DNA from: a virus
Strand: one strand, 5' to 3'
DNA: 34,425 nucleotides
Virus record (IMG/VR): IMGVR_UViG_3300046004_002364
Coordinates: 1-34,425 of that record
A program made the translations under genes and the position numbers. Positions 1 to 6,729 of this stretch are shown here, piece by piece. The number at the start of each line of letters is the position of its first letter. Position 1 is the first letter of the stretch. The notes under the pieces were generated by a model. It was not told where the DNA came from, made no database searches, and was given only the letters and a program-made list of their open reading frames with translations.

Positions 1-5
1 ATATA

Positions 6-761
6 ATGTCACAGCAACCAATATCAATTCATCAAATCCAAGCACAATTCGGCACAGACAGTGCAAATTACGAAGTACTCACCGATGCAGCCATTCGATC
101 GAAAGGTGTAGAAGGTGCAGCAGTTGAAGTTGGCGTGCGCCGCGGGGGAGGTTTACAATTTATTATCGACGGTCTTGTTGAGAGTAATCAAACTCCTGAG
201 AAGCCGGTCTTTGGTATCGATCCATACGGCAATATTGAATACTATCGCGATGAGATCTTTAAGGAAGGTCGCTGTGACTATACCAACGAGATGCGCGACA
301 TCTGCATGATCAATCTGTATCTGTATTGCCGTCAGAAGAACGTAAATTTCTACATGTTTAATCTCGAAGACACGGAGTTCTTTAATCGTTATGCAGACGG
401 TGTTCCTATCTATGCAGAGAATAAGAGCATTCTCAATAAGTACAGCGTAGTCCACTTCGATGGTCCTCACACGCTCAACGCGCTTGATACCGAGATTGCA
501 TTCTTCCTTGAACGGTCAGATCCTGGCGCTGTCTTCGTCTTCGATGACGTAGAGATGTACGAGCATGATGCGATACACAATCAGTTGCTCGAACATGGCA
601 TGGAAACGGCAATGGAAACTTCTCGTAAGTGGTCTTATGTAAAGCGTGAACATGTTGATAAGAAATGGGAAGCCACAGTTGGAACTCCTGGTTGGGAGCC
701 AAACGCAGAGCAATACACTCCAAAAAGCGGACCAATTTTTAATTATAAAATCGACCTATGA
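6..761 (+). CDS. Class I SAM-dependent methyltransferase-like protein (TylF/CmcI-like)
   Basis: 251 aa. The N-terminal third has a Rossmann SAM-binding loop, E41-V-G-V-R-R-G-G48, followed by a second acidic strand (F69-G-I-D72). Further on are D152-G-P-H155 and a strand ending in D180-D181. This order (ExGxxxGG, xxxD, DGxH, DD) is typical of metal-assisted O-methyltransferases of the TylF/CmcI type, which methylate hydroxyls on sugars or small molecules. The substrate cannot be read from the sequence; a sugar or modified base or surface glycan is inference. The ATG is only five bases from the window edge, so a ribosome site cannot be judged and a longer form is possible. It is followed directly by a promoter, so it belongs to an upstream operon. 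Confidence 0.6.
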   Translation: MSQQPISIHQIQAQFGTDSANYEVLTDAAIRSKGVEGAAVEVGVRRGGGLQFIIDGLVESNQTPEKPVFGIDPYGNIEYYRDEIFKEGRCDYTNEMRDICMINLYLYCRQKNVNFYMFNLEDTEFFNRYADGVPIYAENKSILNKYSVVHFDGPHTLNALDTEIAFFLERSDPGAVFVFDDVEMYEHDAIHNQLLEHGMETAMETSRKWSYVKREHVDKKWEATVGTPGWEPNAEQYTPKSGPIFNYKIDL

Positions 762-765
762 AAAT

Positions 766-799
766 AAACATGTACAAATTATCAAAACTGTAGTAGATT
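766..799 (+). promoter_or_regulatory. Phage sigma70-type promoter (AAACATGTACAA family), copy 1
   Basis: AAACATGTACAA at 766-777 contains a -35 box TGTACA (771-776). A 17-base spacer leads to TAGATT (794-799). It begins four bases after the stop of the methyltransferase gene and lies 34 bases before the next ATG (833). The same layout recurs at 5468, 5724, 6456, 6664 and 8689. Confidence 0.7.
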
Positions 800-832
800 G
801 AATAATGCAACAAGGAAACTACAGGGGTAAAT

Positions 833-1921
833 ATGGTCATTAAGGTAAAAGCAAAACCCAAACAGATCTCTCGCTCGGCAATCAAGTCGTTCGATGACAA
901 AGCCTATGGTTCCGAACCTATCGTAATCACGGGTTTTAGTCAAGCCTTAAACTGGTATAACTACATGACATCTGATGACCAGTCGCGTGACTGGTTTTTC
1001 ACCTATGCTAAGCGCAACTACACCAAAGACGAGCTTGCTTTGTTGCGTAAGCTTCCAAAGTGGAAGATTTCCCAAACTCTTGGTAACGTCGCTCGCATTC
1101 TCCTCAATGGTAATGTCTTGCCGCAGAAGAATCTTGACTACTTCAATGATAATGTCAAGAAGCTTCTTGTGGCAGCCAGTCAGATTGTCGAAGAAGTCGA
1201 AGATGCTCCAAAGCCTGTCGTCGACATTCAAGCTCGCATTCGTGAAAAGGCCAATTACATCATTACGAGTCTCGAAGAAGAACTCGATAATGTTATCGAT
1301 GGCAAAGAATTCTCGATGTACACCTTCTGCCAAGCGAACGAACTGAATGCTCAGATTCTTGGTATCGTGGCTGACTACTATCGTCCTCAATACGAAGAGA
1401 TCATGTCGAATGACGAGCAAGTTCAAGAAGCCTTTGGCAAGCGCCAAAAGTTTTGGATTAATTTTTGGCAGAGTTTCTTCGATGACATCGATCGTTATGT
1501 AAATAACAAGAAGGCTGTCAAGATTCGCAAGCCGCGCGAGAAGAAAGCAAAGTCCGCAGTTGATCTGGTCAAGAACCTTAAATACCAGAAGGAAGAGCCT
1601 TCACTCAAGATTGTCTCTGTTCATCCAGCCGAGATCGTAGGATGTACACAGCTATGGACTTACAATACCAAGTACAAGAAACTGAGTCGATATGATTCGG
1701 TCGGTCCAGCTGGAATCCAAGTAAAGGGTACTACGCTGATTGGTTATGATGTTGAAACCTCTGCAAGCAAAGGTTTACGCAAACCAGATGTTTCTATTCA
1801 AGCTTTGCTTGGAGCTGGTAAAGTTAGCCTACGTAAGTTTATGGACGAGATCAAAACCGTGGAATCAAAACCGAATGGCCGAATCAATCAAGACACCATT
1901 CTACTAAAGGTTATTAAATGA
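833..1921 (+). CDS. Conserved T4-superfamily phage protein, function unknown
   Basis: 362 aa, soluble, lysine-rich, no signal peptide or membrane segment. The middle (about residues 120-240) looks helical and charged. The C-terminal part (about 260-362) reads as a compact domain with the phrases VKGTTLIGYDVETS, LRKP and GRINQDTILLKVIK. I recognise this C-terminal pattern as common to uncharacterised proteins of T4-like cyanophages; no function is known to me. An AGGGG ribosome site lies eight bases before the ATG. It is the first gene after promoter copy 1 and its stop overlaps the next start (ATGA), so it is translationally coupled in the cluster with RNase H. Confidence 0.75.
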   Translation: MVIKVKAKPKQISRSAIKSFDDKAYGSEPIVITGFSQALNWYNYMTSDDQSRDWFFTYAKRNYTKDELALLRKLPKWKISQTLGNVARILLNGNVLPQKNLDYFNDNVKKLLVAASQIVEEVEDAPKPVVDIQARIREKANYIITSLEEELDNVIDGKEFSMYTFCQANELNAQILGIVADYYRPQYEEIMSNDEQVQEAFGKRQKFWINFWQSFFDDIDRYVNNKKAVKIRKPREKKAKSAVDLVKNLKYQKEEPSLKIVSVHPAEIVGCTQLWTYNTKYKKLSRYDSVGPAGIQVKGTTLIGYDVETSASKGLRKPDVSIQALLGAGKVSLRKFMDEIKTVESKPNGRINQDTILLKVIK

Positions 1922-2268
1922 CGGACAACGTAATCTTATTTCCAGGCTTTCGTCGAGAAGACGCGCCGCCTCAAAACATCGAGGAAATTCATGATAAGGT
2001 GACTCAGACTCGAAAAGAACATGTGGCTGGAGTCATGAATGACATGACTCCTGATGTAATTAATATGTTCGGAGCGTATGGTGTAGATATCAATGACGAT
2101 AAATATGTAAAAGATGTCGCCTTAGTCATGGAAGGCATCAAAGCTTTATTACACCGACAGTATAATCTTGAACATCCATTTCATAATATATCTGACAACA
2201 TATTTGAATTTAAATATAATGAAGACAATACAATCGAATATACATATAATTTACCCGATGAAGAGTGA
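1918..2268 (+). CDS. Conserved small phage protein, unknown
   Basis: 116 aa, acidic (C-terminus ends in DEE), predicted soluble. It starts inside the stop codon of the preceding gene (ATGA overlap), indicating translational coupling. The N-terminus TDNVILFPGF is a short hydrophobic strand of a kind often seen in T4-like phage proteins of unknown role. There is no catalytic motif I can name. Placed directly upstream of RNase H, it may be part of the replication/recombination cluster, but this is positional inference only. Confidence 0.7.
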   Translation: MTDNVILFPGFRREDAPPQNIEEIHDKVTQTRKEHVAGVMNDMTPDVINMFGAYGVDINDDKYVKDVALVMEGIKALLHRQYNLEHPFHNISDNIFEFKYNEDNTIEYTYNLPDEE

Positions 2269-2277
2269 GAAACTAAA

Positions 2278-3129
2278 ATGATTATTATGGACCTTTCACA
2301 GGTTATGATTTCCAATCTAATGATACAACTTGGAAACCACACGAATGCAGATATCGAAGAAGATCTTTTACGACATATGGTTCTCAATTCAGTGAGAGCT
2401 TATAACGTGAAGTTTAAGAATGAGTTCGGAGAGATGATTATTGCATGCGATGCTGGTAATAACTGGCGCCGCCAAGTATTTCCTTATTACAAAGCCAATC
2501 GTCGAAAGAATCGCGAAAAGTCCGAGATCAATTGGAATTCTGTATTCGAGACTCTGAATAAAGTTCGCGATGAACTCAAGGATTACTTTCCTTATCGAGT
2601 CATTCGTGTTGATGGCGCCGAAGCCGATGACATTATCGGCACTCTTGCACAAACCTATGGTAATACCAACGAGAAGATCTTGATTCTTTCTGGTGACAAG
2701 GACTTTGTGCAGCTTCAAGCTTATATGAACGTACAGCAGTTTGATCCTGTGCAGAAGAAGTGGCGCAAGACAAACGATGTCGATAAGTTCATGAAAGAAC
2801 ACATCATTCGCGGCGATGCTGGCGACGGTGTTCCCAACTTTTTGTCAGCAGATGACACGTTCGTTGTCGGTGCCAGACAGAAACCTATTAGTCAGAAAAA
2901 ATTAGATCAATGGCTCGACGCAGATCCGAAGGAATTCTGTGACGAGAAGATGCTGCGTGGCTATCTTCGCAATCAGCAGCTCGTTGATCTCAACTTCATT
3001 CCTCCTGATATTAAGAAGGAAGTGCTCGTGCAGTACGAGCAACAAGCTGGTAAAGGAAGAGATAAACTCTTCAACTACTTTATCGACCGTCGTCTCAAAC
3101 TTCTATTAGAAAGCATCAACGAGTTTTAA
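2278..3129 (+). CDS. rnh: T4 RNase H-like 5'-3' exonuclease / flap endonuclease
   Basis: 283 aa, close to T4 RNase H (305 aa). It belongs to the FEN-1/5' nuclease family, which removes RNA primers and flaps from lagging-strand fragments. Visible metal ligands are D5 near the N-terminus, D58 (ACDAG), E115/D117/D118 in the GAEADDIIGT block and D140/D142 in SGDKDF. The helical-arch basic patch (R64, R65, K72, R75, R76) and the helix-3-turn-helix DNA-binding loop (GDAGDGVPN, 179-187) are also present, so the enzyme looks intact. Met4 is an alternative start. In T4 this enzyme works with gp32, gp59 and the polymerase; gp59 and gp32 are encoded about 8 kb further on. Confidence 0.92.
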   Translation: MIIMDLSQVMISNLMIQLGNHTNADIEEDLLRHMVLNSVRAYNVKFKNEFGEMIIACDAGNNWRRQVFPYYKANRRKNREKSEINWNSVFETLNKVRDELKDYFPYRVIRVDGAEADDIIGTLAQTYGNTNEKILILSGDKDFVQLQAYMNVQQFDPVQKKWRKTNDVDKFMKEHIIRGDAGDGVPNFLSADDTFVVGARQKPISQKKLDQWLDADPKEFCDEKMLRGYLRNQQLVDLNFIPPDIKKEVLVQYEQQAGKGRDKLFNYFIDRRLKLLLESINEF

Positions 3130-3130
3130 T

Positions 3131-3559
3131 ATGCAAAGAACATTAGCGATCGCAGAGATCCTTGACTTGGTCAAGGAAGTAAAAGATGCACCGTCAAAGG
3201 TTTCTATCTTACGTCAGTATGACAATGAAACACTACGGTATATCCTTGAATTGGCATTCCATCCGAACGTAGGATGGTGGCTACCAGAAGGAGCTCCTCC
3301 TTATAAGCCGAGCGAAGTGCTCGACACTGAAGGACGACTCTATAAAGAGGCGCGTACACTGCCTCTCTACCTCTATGGTAATCGTCCTGATCTGATGCAG
3401 CATCAGCGCGAAAACCTTTTCATCGGTCTTCTCGAGTCTCTTCATCCGAAGGATGCAAGTCTTTTGATTGCAGTCAAAGATAAGAAAGTCGAAGGACTTA
3501 ACGTCGCAACAATCAACGAAGCTTTTCCAGGGTTAATTCCAAATGAGCAACACGGTTAA
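3131..3559 (+). CDS. Conserved T4-like phage protein (DUF6433-like)
   Basis: 142 aa, starting one base after the RNase H stop. Mixed alpha/beta and soluble. The segment NETLRYILELAFHPNVGWWL and the phrase RENLFIGLLESLHPKDASLL are characteristic of a family widespread in T4-like phages. I associate it with DUF6433, from memory and not confirmed. Its biochemical role is unknown. The tight spacing with RNase H suggests co-expression with the DNA metabolism genes. The last 17 bases overlap the start of the next small gene. Confidence 0.75.
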   Translation: MQRTLAIAEILDLVKEVKDAPSKVSILRQYDNETLRYILELAFHPNVGWWLPEGAPPYKPSEVLDTEGRLYKEARTLPLYLYGNRPDLMQHQRENLFIGLLESLHPKDASLLIAVKDKKVEGLNVATINEAFPGLIPNEQHG

Positions 3560-3710
3560 GCGTTTTAGAAAATATAATGAAGAATATGACGATTCGAAAA
3601 ATATATTACACGATCATCGTCATCACCTGAGTGAGAAGAGGCTTCGAGCTGCCCTTCGTTCTAAGACAAAAAGTACATTGTTAGATCTGATAGAAGATGA
3701 AGATTATTGA
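3543..3710 (+). CDS. Small basic phage protein, unknown
   Basis: 55 aa, beginning MSNTVKRFRKYNEE and ending LLDLIEDEDY. The ATG at 3543 lies within the end of the preceding gene (17-base overlap) and its stop TGA overlaps the next ATG (TGATG at 3708-3712), so it is held in a translationally coupled chain. The composition is charged, with an HDHRHH histidine cluster in the middle and an acidic tail. No homologue can be named. It is supported mainly by its position: it fills the gap between two coupled genes exactly. Confidence 0.65.
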   Translation: MSNTVKRFRKYNEEYDDSKNILHDHRHHLSEKRLRAALRSKTKSTLLDLIEDEDY

Positions 3711-4009
3711 TGCCTATATACGAATTTAGACTCAAAGAAACTGGAGAAGTTTTCGAGGAATTCTTTAACTATCAACAGAAAAGAGATTTCCTCGAAAACA
3801 ATTCGGGCATCGAAGAGATTATAGGCGCACCTCATTTTGTATCAGGAATAGCAGGAGTGACTCATAAGAATGACTCGGGCTTTAACGATCTACTCAATAG
3901 AATCGGTAATGCCAACCCTTACTCCCCGCTCGGTCAACAGCACGGTAACAAAGATATTAAAAGCACGAAGATTAGAGAGGCAGTCAGTAAAGCTCGCAAT
4001 AAAAAATAA
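3710..4009 (+). CDS. Small phage protein with FmdB-like N-terminus
   Basis: 99 aa from the ATG at 3710 (a TTG one codon upstream is less likely). It begins MPIYEFRLKETGEVFEEFF, resembling the opening strand of FmdB-type zinc-ribbon proteins (MPxYEY). The CxxC pairs of that family are absent, so zinc binding is not expected. Similar short proteins lie next to phoH in T4-like phages. The C-terminus is basic (KIREAVSKARNKK). Function unknown; a regulatory role is speculative. The start is coupled to the preceding stop by TGATG. Confidence 0.65.
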   Translation: MPIYEFRLKETGEVFEEFFNYQQKRDFLENNSGIEEIIGAPHFVSGIAGVTHKNDSGFNDLLNRIGNANPYSPLGQQHGNKDIKSTKIREAVSKARNKK

Positions 4010-4018
4010 GGATAGCCA

Positions 4019-4774
4019 GTGGAATATAACAACCAGGCACGTTTAACAAAAAGAGAAAAAAGAGTCGCTAGACAAAATGGTGACACGCAAGAAGGACTGA
4101 CATTTAAGACTCAAAATTTTAATTTAAAAACTGTCAATCCACTCACAGAAAATCAACGTATTGCGTTTGACGCTTTTGATGACGGAAAACACCTGATGTT
4201 ACACGGTATGGCTGGTACCGGCAAAACCTTCATCGCTCTTTCAAAAACTATTGATGCACTCATGTCAAATAAAGGTGTACAAAATAAGATTTACATTGTA
4301 AGATCGGTAGTACCGACACGAGATATGGGATTTCTTCCTGGCAATCAGAAAGAAAAGATGAAAGTTTATGAGGCACCTTATTACGCCATCTGTACCGAAC
4401 TGTTTGATCGGTCTGATGCGTATGAGATCCTCAAGCAGAAGAATGCGATCGAGTTTATTTCGACGTCATTTATTCGTGGCATTACCATGAATAATTGTTA
4501 CGTGATTGTAGATGAAGTGAATAACATGACTTTCCATGAACTGGATTCTGTGATCACTCGTATTGGTAAAGGTTGTAGAGTATTATTCTGTGGCGACTTT
4601 CGTCAATCAGATCTTACGAAAGAACAAGAACGTAACGGACTGAAGGATTTTATGAAAATCGTCGGTAAGTTAAATGACTTTGTACATGTTGATTTTCTCG
4701 AACAAGATATTGTTCGTTCGAAACTAGTGAAGGAATATATAATTGCTCGACAAAAACTCGGTCTCCAACCGTAA
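4019..4774 (+). CDS. phoH: PhoH-like P-loop ATPase
   Basis: 251 aa with a GTG start behind an AAGGA ribosome site. Walker A is G63-M-A-G-T-G-K-T70, Walker B is VIVDEVNNM (161-169), and GDFRQSDL (191-198) is the sensor segment of superfamily-1-like PhoH proteins. PhoH-like ATPases are very common in T4-like marine and soil phages. The cellular PhoH family is linked to phosphate starvation and RNA metabolism, but the phage role is unresolved. The basic N-terminus (TKREKRVARQ) could contact nucleic acid. The gene overlaps the following exonuclease by 32 bases, so the two are probably translated together. Confidence 0.88.
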   Translation: MEYNNQARLTKREKRVARQNGDTQEGLTFKTQNFNLKTVNPLTENQRIAFDAFDDGKHLMLHGMAGTGKTFIALSKTIDALMSNKGVQNKIYIVRSVVPTRDMGFLPGNQKEKMKVYEAPYYAICTELFDRSDAYEILKQKNAIEFISTSFIRGITMNNCYVIVDEVNNMTFHELDSVITRIGKGCRVLFCGDFRQSDLTKEQERNGLKDFMKIVGKLNDFVHVDFLEQDIVRSKLVKEYIIARQKLGLQP

Positions 4775-5432
4775 AGAATTCGAATACGAATTGCTAGAAT
4801 TTGCTGAATTGCAAAGGATAGATGGACCAACACGTTTCTATGAAACACCTAAAGGCAACCGATATCCGTCTGTGACGGCCGTTCTCGGCAAGATGACGGA
4901 TAAGTCTGCGCTCGAAGCTTGGAGGAAAAGAGACGGCGAGGATGAAGCTGCACGAGTTTCTGCTCGAGCCTCTACTCGCGGAACGAACATCCATACGATG
5001 TGTGAGAACTACGTGTTAGGTAATGACATCGATACGTCGATGCCTCATAACATGATGATGTTCAATCAGATTAAGAAGGTTCTGGATGAGAAGGTAGACA
5101 TGGTTCGTGCTACTGAATGTACTCTTTTCTCTGATCATCTGAAGCTAGCAGGTTCATGTGATCTGATAGCAGACTACGACGGTCGTCTGTCGATCATCGA
5201 TTATAAGACGTCTGCGAAGCTAAAGCGAAAGGATTGGATTGAAGGATATTTCCTACAAGCGAGCCTCTACTCTTACATGCTATGGGAGATGACAGGTATC
5301 TTAGTGAAGGATATCGTCATCATCATTGGAGTCGATGACTCCCTCGAGTCTCAGATCTTCGTTGAACGACCTCAACGATACCTTGAGAAAGCGGTGGATC
5401 TGGTTCGATCCTATCACAAAATGTACGGATAA
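4743..5432 (+). CDS. PD-(D/E)XK superfamily exonuclease (RecB/Cas4-like)
   Basis: 229 aa from a TTG start at 4743, preceded by GAAGGA at a suitable distance inside phoH; no in-frame ATG occurs before residue 51. The nuclease core is clear: H84-xxx-E88 (GTNIHTMCENY), D140 in GSCDLIADYD, D153-Y-K155 in IIDYKTS, and the Q172-xxx-Y176 helix (LQASLYSYML). This arrangement is that of RecB/lambda-exonuclease-like DNA exonucleases. It probably acts in recombination or degradation of DNA ends; the exact substrate is unknown. It is the last gene of the leftmost cluster and is followed by a strong terminator. Confidence 0.85.
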   Translation: MLDKNSVSNRKEFEYELLEFAELQRIDGPTRFYETPKGNRYPSVTAVLGKMTDKSALEAWRKRDGEDEAARVSARASTRGTNIHTMCENYVLGNDIDTSMPHNMMMFNQIKKVLDEKVDMVRATECTLFSDHLKLAGSCDLIADYDGRLSIIDYKTSAKLKRKDWIEGYFLQASLYSYMLWEMTGILVKDIVIIIGVDDSLESQIFVERPQRYLEKAVDLVRSYHKMYG

Positions 5433-5433
5433 G

Positions 5434-5461
5434 AAAATGCGGCTTCGGTCGCATTTTTTTT
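5434..5461 (+). terminator. Rho-independent terminator with cTTCGg loop
   Basis: AAAATGCG (5434-5441) pairs with CGCATTTT (5450-5457). The stem closes on a cTTCGg tetraloop and is followed by an unbroken T run to 5461. It sits directly after the exonuclease stop. Confidence 0.9.
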
Positions 5462-5467
5462 GACAAT

Positions 5468-5501
5468 AAACATGTACAAATTATGAAAACTTTGGTAGTA
5501 T
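5468..5501 (+). promoter_or_regulatory. Phage sigma70-type promoter, copy 2
   Basis: AAACATGTACAA (5468-5479), -35 TGTACA (5473-5478), 17-base spacer, -10 TAGTAT (5496-5501). It aligns base for base in spacing with copy 1 and shares the AATTAT-AAAACT spacer start and TGAATAAT after the -10. It lies between a terminator and a small gene. Confidence 0.8.
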
Positions 5502-5526
5502 GAATAATAAGCTAAGGAGAAAAAAC

Positions 5527-5712
5527 ATGACCAATACCATCACATTCGATTTCGACTATAACCACAACATTTTCGAAACCCTCACTCCTTACTATCCTCA
5601 CATCATCAACATTAACTATAACTCCGATACCCCTTCCGGAAATCCTACCATTACCATCACCTTCACTCTTCTCGAAATTCTCAACCGATTCAAAACCGAA
5701 AATTACCTCTAA
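5527..5712 (+). CDS. Small early-type phage protein, unknown
   Basis: 61 aa from the ATG at 5527, chosen because AAGGAG lies seven to eight bases upstream. A longer reading from 5500 would begin inside the promoter -10 region. The protein is rich in N, T, I, Y and F, with short beta-like stretches (NTITFDFDYNHN, PTITITFTLLEIL) and no cysteine. Nothing in it identifies a function. Expressed from its own promoter right after a terminator, it looks like one of the small early genes with which such phages modify the host, but that is inference. Confidence 0.65.
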   Translation: MTNTITFDFDYNHNIFETLTPYYPHIININYNSDTPSGNPTITITFTLLEILNRFKTENYL

Positions 5713-5718
5713 TTTTCG

Positions 5719-5778
5719 AAAATAAACATGTACAATATTTCGAAAACAATGTAAGGTGGACCTATAATGAAGAAGGAA
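5719..5778 (+). repeat. 60-bp perfect direct repeat, copy A (promoter plus leader)
   Basis: Sixty bases identical to 6451-6510, from AAAATAAACATG to GAAGAAGGAA. The block covers the -35, spacer, -10 and the translation-initiation leader of two unrelated small genes. Confidence 0.95.
5724..5757 (+). promoter_or_regulatory. Phage sigma70-type promoter, copy 3
   Basis: AAACATGTACAA (5724-5735), TGTACA (5729-5734), 17-base spacer, weak -10 TAAGGT (5752-5757). A TATAAT at 5763-5768 is too far downstream for the same -35. The initiation region is identical to copy 4. Confidence 0.6.
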
Positions 5779-5784
5779 ACGAAA

Positions 5785-6078
5785 ATGACTGCTCCAAAGA
5801 CTATCCTTATCGGTGACCGCGTTCGCTACGAGTCTGCTGCTGGTACCATCCGCGGTGAAGTTGTGAAGATCATGAAAGCTATGAACGCTGCTGGTAATAT
5901 GATCGACTGGATCTATATCGAGTACTACAACGAGAAGTCACCTTCTAACTACTCGATTACCCGTCTCGCCGACACTGCGCTTGAGATGATGAAGTTTAAG
6001 GTCACATTCCGTGACTGCACGTTGATTCACGACGCTCTTGCCGAGCGTTTTGCCTTTGAACGTATGATGGAGATGTGA
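5785..6078 (+). CDS. Small phage protein with N-terminal SH3-like barrel, unknown
   Basis: 97 aa from the second ATG (5785), preferred because transcription from copy 3 should start near 5764 and GAAGGAA then lies six bases before 5785. An in-frame ATG at 5767 would give 103 aa but an almost leaderless message. The N-terminal half (TILIGDRVRYESAAGTIRGEVVKI, then WIYIEYYNEK) looks like a short beta barrel of the kind seen in small phage proteins that control or bind other proteins. The C-terminal half is helical. No function is known. It is followed by two more coupled small genes. Confidence 0.65.
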   Translation: MTAPKTILIGDRVRYESAAGTIRGEVVKIMKAMNAAGNMIDWIYIEYYNEKSPSNYSITRLADTALEMMKFKVTFRDCTLIHDALAERFAFERMMEM

Positions 6079-6080
6079 TT

Positions 6081-6287
6081 ATGACTCAACTTTTTGAATA
6101 TATCCTTGCACAAGATGATCCTTTCGATTTCATCTATGAAGCCCTTGGTGGAACTCATGGTGTTGAAACTATGAAGACTTGCGCTGAAATGTATAGCGAT
6201 ATCTCTGCAGACTATATGCTGCATCCAGATGATGACTTCGAACGTATCATCGAGATTATGGTCGATCAGATGGAGAACGATGTATGA
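6081..6287 (+). CDS. Small acidic phage protein, unknown
   Basis: 68 aa from ATG 6081, two bases after the preceding stop (an in-frame GTG at 6075 is possible). Strongly acidic and predicted helical, e.g. DDPFDFIYEALGG and HPDDDFERIIEIMVDQMENDV. There is no cysteine pair that would suggest metal binding. The stop overlaps the next ATG by four bases (ATGTATGA region), so three small genes from 5785 to 6457 form one translational unit. Function not recognisable. Confidence 0.65.
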   Translation: MTQLFEYILAQDDPFDFIYEALGGTHGVETMKTCAEMYSDISADYMLHPDDDFERIIEIMVDQMENDV

Positions 6288-6457
6288 CAAAATCTCCTGT
6301 GATTGGATACTTTGGTATCGATACCGTTCAGCGATGCATCGCCGCATATTTTGCCAAGCATGGCATCACAGAAGATGTTCGTGACTATCTGATGGTCCTC
6401 GAGGACGAAAAGCCTGATGACTTTTTTCAGCTAGTTTCTGATTTTATCGAAAAATAA
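6284..6457 (+). CDS. Small acidic phage protein, unknown
   Basis: 57 aa, starting MTKSPVIGYFGIDTVQ and ending FFQLVSDFIEK. The ATG at 6284 overlaps the previous stop, implying coupled translation. Predicted alpha-helical and acidic (LMVLEDEKPDD). Its stop codon (6455-6457) lies within the second copy of the 60-bp promoter block, so the next promoter begins exactly where this gene ends. No family assignment is possible. Confidence 0.6.
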   Translation: MTKSPVIGYFGIDTVQRCIAAYFAKHGITEDVRDYLMVLEDEKPDDFFQLVSDFIEK

Positions 6458-6510
6458 ACATGTACAATATTTCGAAAACAATGTAAGGTGGACCTATAAT
6501 GAAGAAGGAA
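6451..6510 (+). repeat. 60-bp perfect direct repeat, copy B (promoter plus leader)
   Basis: Identical over 60 bases to 5719-5778. Downstream sequence diverges within a few bases (GCAAAC versus ACGAAA), as do the two genes, so only the expression cassette was duplicated or kept identical. Confidence 0.95.
6456..6489 (+). promoter_or_regulatory. Phage sigma70-type promoter, copy 4
   Basis: AAACATGTACAA at 6456-6467, TGTACA (6461-6466), 17-base spacer, TAAGGT (6484-6489). Same sequence as copy 3. Drives the small membrane-protein gene that follows. Confidence 0.6.
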
Positions 6511-6516
6511 GCAAAC

Positions 6517-6660
6517 ATGAACAAGATTATTCAAGTTATCACCGATATGAAGGCTACTATGACTCCTGCAGAGTTTCGCAACGAGATGCTTGCGAGCCTC
6601 GCTTTCCTCATTATGGCTCCAATCCTGTTCGCAGGTTTTTGGATTATTACTCCCGCGTAA
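6517..6660 (+). CDS. Small single-pass membrane protein, unknown
   Basis: 47 aa from ATG 6517, with GAAGGAA at a good distance; an in-frame ATG at 6499 would give 53 aa. An N-terminal charged segment (MNKIIQVITDMK...PAEFRNEM) is followed by one hydrophobic stretch, LASLAFLIMAPILFAGFWII, ending ITPA. This is a tail-anchored or single-pass inner-membrane topology. Small phage membrane proteins of this size can be superinfection-exclusion, lysis-timing or host-takeover factors; the sequence does not say which. It is expressed from its own copy of the repeated promoter. Confidence 0.6.
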   Translation: MNKIIQVITDMKATMTPAEFRNEMLASLAFLIMAPILFAGFWIITPA

Positions 6661-6663
6661 ATT

Positions 6664-6697
6664 AAACATGTACAAATATGCCATTCTATGGTAGAAT
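6664..6697 (+). promoter_or_regulatory. Phage sigma70-type promoter, copy 5
   Basis: AAACATGTACAA (6664-6675), TGTACA (6669-6674), 17-base spacer, TAGAAT (6692-6697) preceded by GG as in copy 2. It precedes the DUF932-like gene. Confidence 0.8.
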
Positions 6698-6729
6698 GGT
6701 TATACCAAATTGAAAAAGGAAACTATATT

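Noticed and set aside
4276-4304. TGTACA-N17-TAAGAT inside phoH as another promoter
   Set aside because: The upstream AAACATG block is absent, the -10 is weak and there is no gene start nearby that needs it.
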